From positions 1-5,793 of the forward strand of contig CAIWTL010000485.1 in the NCBI GenBank assembly GCA_903915555.1: a DNA stretch of 5,793 nt, written 5' to 3'. This document shows positions 4,944 through 5,793 of the stretch, in pieces; positions within the stretch are counted from its first letter, which is position 1; every line of letters starts with the position of its first letter. This stretch comes from an uncultured Micrococcales bacterium (GTDB taxonomy: Bacteria > Actinomycetota > Actinomycetes > S36-B12 > GCA-2699445). The notes beneath the pieces are model-generated. The model saw nothing but the letters and a program-made list of their open reading frames with translations. It had not been told where the DNA came from and ran no database searches. The position numbers and the translations under genes are program-made.

Positions 4944-5793
4944 TCAGGCCACGATGATCGACTCGCGCGCCCGCTCACGCTCCTCGGGGGTGTCGGGATG
5001 CAGCCCGTGGGAGCCGGGGTCCTTGAGGACCAGCCGCCGTTCGCGGGGACTGGCCAGCAGGATGAGTGCGACGATCGCCAGCGCGAAGCCGATGGCCACG
5101 AGGTCGGTCAGTTCGAACAACGTGTCGGAGGTCGCGCTCGACTCCGCCATCCCGTGCACCGCGAAGGCCGCGGTCAGCAGGATCGTCCACCGCAGCTGGG
5201 TCTCGGTGAGACCGGTGACGGCGAACAGGGGCAGCACCCACAGCAGGTACCACGGCTGGATGACGGGACCGAGGAGGACCACGGCGCCGAAAGCGAGGGC
5301 GCAGCCCCGCACCGCGCTGCGACCCTGCGGACGCAGGCACAGGTAGGCCACGATCACCAGGGAGGCGACCAGTCCGATGGCGCGGCAGACCGTGACCGCG
5401 CCGTCGTTGGACTCCGCCAGACCGAGGAACTGCAGGATCCCGCCGATGATCATTCCCAGGGCGGTGGGGGGAGACAGCCAGGTCTTGACCTCCCCCGGTG
5501 CCGACAGCGACGAGATCCACCCCAGACCGGTCCCCGTCAGCAGGGAGGTGACGGCGAACGCCGCCACGGCGGCGACCGTCACGAGGACCCAGTCGACCAC
5601 GCGACGTCCCAGGGTCGAGACGGTCCCCGAGCGGATGAGACCCACGAAGGGGAGCGCCAGGAGGGCGATGGGTTTGACGGAGGCCGCGACCCCGATGAGC
5701 GCGGCGCCGCCCAGCGAGTACCCCATGCCGGCCACCGCGAGACCGGCCAGCAGCAGACCGGTCATCAGGGCGTCGTTGTGGCCGCCGGCGACG
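4944..5793 (-). CDS. mptA: Alpha-1,6-mannopyranosyltransferase, MptA-like (5' end missing)
   Basis: This polytopic GT-C glycosyltransferase transfers mannose from polyprenyl-phosphate mannose, outside the cytoplasmic membrane, onto the alpha-1,6 backbone of lipomannan and lipoarabinomannan. The last 282 codons are visible, and the frame runs off the right edge. The fragment opens with GGHNDALMTGLLLAG at visible residues 3-17, the His-Asn-Asp loop typical of MptA/MptB, followed by SVKPIALLALPF. QPWYLLW lies at 179-185, a motif common in this class. Around seven or eight hydrophobic helices are visible, then a charged cytoplasmic tail of about 34 residues. The ATG at 5765 is internal, because the HND motif lies upstream of it; full-length relatives have roughly 430-560 residues. 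MptA is favoured over MptB because pknL lies in the same neighbourhood, as in M. tuberculosis; sequence alone does not separate them here. Confidence 0.82.
   Translation of the reverse strand, partial: VAGGHNDALMTGLLLAGLAVAGMGYSLGGAALIGVAASVKPIALLALPFVGLIRSGTVSTLGRRVVDWVLVTVAAVAAFAVTSLLTGTGLGWISSLSAPGEVKTWLSPPTALGMIIGGILQFLGLAESNDGAVTVCRAIGLVASLVIVAYLCLRPQGRSAVRGCALAFGAVVLLGPVIQPWYLLWVLPLFAVTGLTETQLRWTILLTAAFAVHGMAESSATSDTLFELTDLVAIGFALAIVALILLASPRERRLVLKDPGSHGLHPDTPEERERARESIIVA

Noticed and set aside
4217..4978. N-terminal extension of the crtB reading frame up to position 4978
   Set aside because: The extension is antisense to the barstar gene. Phytoene synthases are about 300-340 residues, which the start at 4216 already gives.
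5763..5765. ATG as the true start of the mannosyltransferase
   Set aside because: The conserved GGHNDAL motif lies in frame directly upstream, so this methionine is internal and the gene continues past the right edge.

Overview
The base composition is very GC-rich, and coding regions carry G or C at most third codon positions. The gene set (PASTA-bearing PknL-like kinase, MptA-like polyprenyl-linked mannosyltransferase, two-subunit lycopene cyclase, phytoene synthase) points to a mycolic-acid actinobacterium (Mycobacteriales). A pigmented genus such as Dietzia or Gordonia is my best guess, but the genus is inference only.

Layout, left to right. (1) Positions 1-771, minus strand: the N-terminal three quarters of a type I-beta DAHP synthase, cut by the left edge. 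(2) 820-2508, minus: a PknL-type membrane Ser/Thr kinase with three extracellular PASTA repeats. (3) 2567-2890 and 2887-3294, plus: the two small membrane subunits of a heterodimeric lycopene cyclase, overlapping by 4 bases. (4) 3206-4216, minus: phytoene synthase CrtB, whose 3' end overlaps the second cyclase gene tail-to-tail by 89 bases. (5) 4319-4897, plus: a barstar-family protein with a strongly acidic C-terminal tail. (6) 4944-5793, minus: the C-terminal part of an MptA-like alpha-1,6-mannosyltransferase, cut by the right edge. Every gap between genes is about 100 bases or less, so no long stretch lacks a gene.

How the genes relate. CrtB makes phytoene from geranylgeranyl diphosphate, and the cyclase pair closes the ends of lycopene or of a C50 derivative. 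The desaturase and prenyl-diphosphate synthase needed between these steps are not in the window. MptA (lipomannan/LAM backbone) and PknL (envelope-sensing kinase) recall the mycobacterial mptA-Rv2175c-pknL neighbourhood, but carotenoid and barstar genes occupy the interval here. The kinase and the shikimate-pathway enzyme may be co-transcribed. Each also has a TAnnnT box exactly 7 bases before its ATG and no Shine-Dalgarno sequence, which suggests leaderless transcripts.

I see no clear new multi-gene system, mobile element, CRISPR array, tRNA or rRNA. The most interesting points are the matched leaderless-type promoters, the tail-to-tail crtB/cyclase overlap, the solitary acidic-tailed barstar, and the class of DAHP synthase found beside pknL.
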